From Nesterenkonia natronophila (GTDB lineage: Bacteria; Actinomycetota; Actinomycetes; Actinomycetales; Micrococcaceae): DNA of 64,000 nucleotides. Positions 62,861 to 64,000 of the stretch are shown one piece after another (position 1 is the first letter of the stretch; every line of letters begins with the position of its first letter). The DNA is taken from NCBI RefSeq assembly GCF_003595215.1, contig NZ_QYZP01000003.1, positions 496,001-560,000 of the forward strand, read 5' to 3'. A program made the position numbers and the translations under genes. A model generated the notes under the pieces. The model was given only the letters and a program-made list of their open reading frames with translations. It made no database searches and had not been told where the DNA came from.

Positions 62861-64000
62861 ATGGCAAGGATCACGCCGTTGGAATGGCCGGTCTTCCGTC
62901 AGCTGCGCTCCCGGGACTCCAGCGGACGGGGCGCCGCCGTGACCTCCAAGAAAACGCGCGAGACCACCCCGAGGACTGACGCAGCAGACACGGTCGTCCA
63001 GAGCATCTGCCCGTACTGCGCTGTCGGGTGCGGACAGAAGATCTACGCCAAGGACAACCGCGTCATACACATCGAGGGCGACCCGGATTCGCCAATATCC
63101 CGCGGACGGTTGTGCCCCAAAGGCGCTGCCAGCGAACAGCTCGTCAACTCAGTGGGCCGCCAAACCAAGGTTCTTTACCGCGCTCCTCGGGCCCGTGACT
63201 GGGAGGCGCTCAGCCTCGACCGTGCGATCGACATGATCGCAGATCGGCTCCTGGAAGCCCGCAAGAAGCATTGGGAGGACACCGATCAGCATGGCAAACC
63301 AGTGCGCCGCACTATGGGCTTCGCCAGTTTGGGCGGAGCAACTATCGACAATGAAGAGAACTACCTGATTAAGAAGCTGTTTTCAGCAGCGGGAGCGGTC
63401 CAGATCGAGAACCAAGCCCGCATTTGACACTCTTCCACAGTTCCCGGTCTGGGGACTTCGTTCGGGCGAGGGGGCGCCACCCAACCCCAGCAGGATCTGG
63501 CGAATGCCGACTGCATCGTCATTCAGGGGTCCAATATGGCCGAGTGCCATCCTGTGGGATTCCAGTGGGTCACTGAGGCCAAACAGCGCGGCGCCCGTGT
63601 CATTCACGTCGATCCCCGCTTCACGCGGACGAGTGCGGTCGCGGACCGCCACATTCCGCTCCGCGCTGGAAGCGACATTGTGCTGCTCGGAGCGCTGATC
63701 AATTACGTGCTGACCCATGGACTGTGGTTCAAAGAATACGTCCGCGCCTACACCAACGCAGCCACTATCATCTCCGAGGACTATCAAGACCCCGAAGACT
63801 TGAATGGGCTCTTCTCCGGTTACAACCCGGAGGACGGCTCCTACGACAAGTCCTCCTGGTCCTACCAGGCCGCCGGAAACAAGAAGAAGGTGGGCGAACC
63901 CGGAGCTGAGTCCGAGGGGGACGCGGCTGAGCCTCACGAGTTCGGCGCAGGAGGCCCCCCACTCAGCCACTCCAATGTGATCCGGGACGAGAGCCTCCAA
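62861..64000 (+). CDS. Formate dehydrogenase alpha subunit, selenocysteine-containing (5' part; continues past the right edge)
   Basis: It is a molybdopterin oxidoreductase of the FdnG/FdoG type that oxidises formate. The N-terminus has the [4Fe-4S] motif CPYCAVGC ... GRLCPKG (about residues 50-85), GFASLGGATIDNEENYLIKK, then ENQARI, after which comes TGA (63425-63427), codon 189. In homologues this position is Sec followed by H. The frame continues HSSTVPGLGTSFGRGGAT and DLANADCIVIQGSNMAECH with no further stop to base 64000. A SECIS hairpin follows the TGA. I start at ATG 62861; TAACAT six bases before it suggests a leaderless message. Confidence 0.93.
63425..63456 (+). promoter_or_regulatory. 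UGA selenocysteine codon and bacterial SECIS hairpin
   Basis: After the in-frame TGA come 12 bases, then GTTCCC (63440-63445), GGTCT (63446-63450) and GGGGAC (63451-63456), a six-pair stem (one G-U) with a GGUCU apical loop. The E. coli fdhF SECIS has a GGUCU loop at nearly the same distance after its UGA. This element would bind SelB and direct Sec insertion. Confidence 0.85.

Noticed and set aside
63425..63427. TGA as a nonsense mutation making the formate dehydrogenase a pseudogene
   Set aside because: The position, the flanking residues and the SECIS hairpin all fit selenocysteine, and the frame is unchanged on both sides.
63383..64000. Minus-strand open frame of about 205 residues at the right edge
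   Set aside because: It is the shadow of the formate dehydrogenase frame, which reads through the TGA with clear homology motifs.

Overview
The window is chromosomal DNA from a high-GC actinobacterium. A member of the Micrococcales/Micrococcaceae (Nesterenkonia- or Arthrobacter-like) fits best. The support is an inference from gene orders (argS-lysA-hom-thrC-thrB-rho-prfA-prmC-sua5-wecA-atpI-atpB-atpE-atpF-atpH and parA-scpA-scpB-rluB-tyrA-cmk-der), an arginine/asparagine-rich Rho insertion, frequent GTG starts and several apparently leaderless promoters. I saw no insertion sequence, prophage, CRISPR array or replication origin. No gene-free stretch exceeds about 300 bases; the longest is 269 bases at 33801-34069, in which I see no clear feature.

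Layout. 1-16.1 kb is one long minus-strand housekeeping block: an amino-acid exporter, argS, lysA, the threonine genes, rho, prfA, prmC, a threonylcarbamoyl-AMP synthase, a WecA-type transferase and the start of the F-type ATP synthase operon. 16.2-20.8 kb holds a divergent LysR regulator, a DGPF-protein gene beside a wrecked ECF42-type sigma gene, an ArsR-type regulator with a double AHSA1 protein, and a terC gene with a probable manganese (yybP-ykoY) riboswitch. 20.8-28.3 kb is a mosaic of small accessory genes (HhH protein, membrane hydrolase, rhodanese, DUF421, acyltransferase, S4-like membrane protein, MhuD-like protein) around prfC and a tRNA-Arg gene. 28.3-36 kb has a radical-SAM gene under a LexA-type box, corA, a YeiH-type transporter, tgt and a copper-chaperone/DyP-peroxidase cluster.

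37-41 kb is the NAD operon nrtR-nadA-nadC-nifS without nadB. 41-45.1 kb has STAS and CBS genes divergent from a GAF-ANTAR regulator, an SRAP protein, an SDR and small membrane proteins, ending with tRNA-Pro. 45.3-46.7 kb encodes a lipoprotein with an acidic repeat linker and a beta-lactamase-like domain. 46.7-53.4 kb is the parA-to-der operon. 53.5-59.8 kb is a complete propionate (2-methylcitrate) module, with prpE divergent from gntR-prpD-prpB-prpC across a region carrying two identical GntR half-palindromes. 60-64 kb has a zinc alcohol dehydrogenase, an OFA-family transporter and the 5' part of a formate dehydrogenase alpha-subunit gene.

The most notable item is at the right edge. The formate dehydrogenase frame is interrupted by TGA at 63425, exactly where selenocysteine occurs in FdnG-type enzymes. 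It is followed 12 bases later by a hairpin with a GGTCT apical loop, as in the bacterial SECIS. This is a selenoprotein gene, not a broken one.
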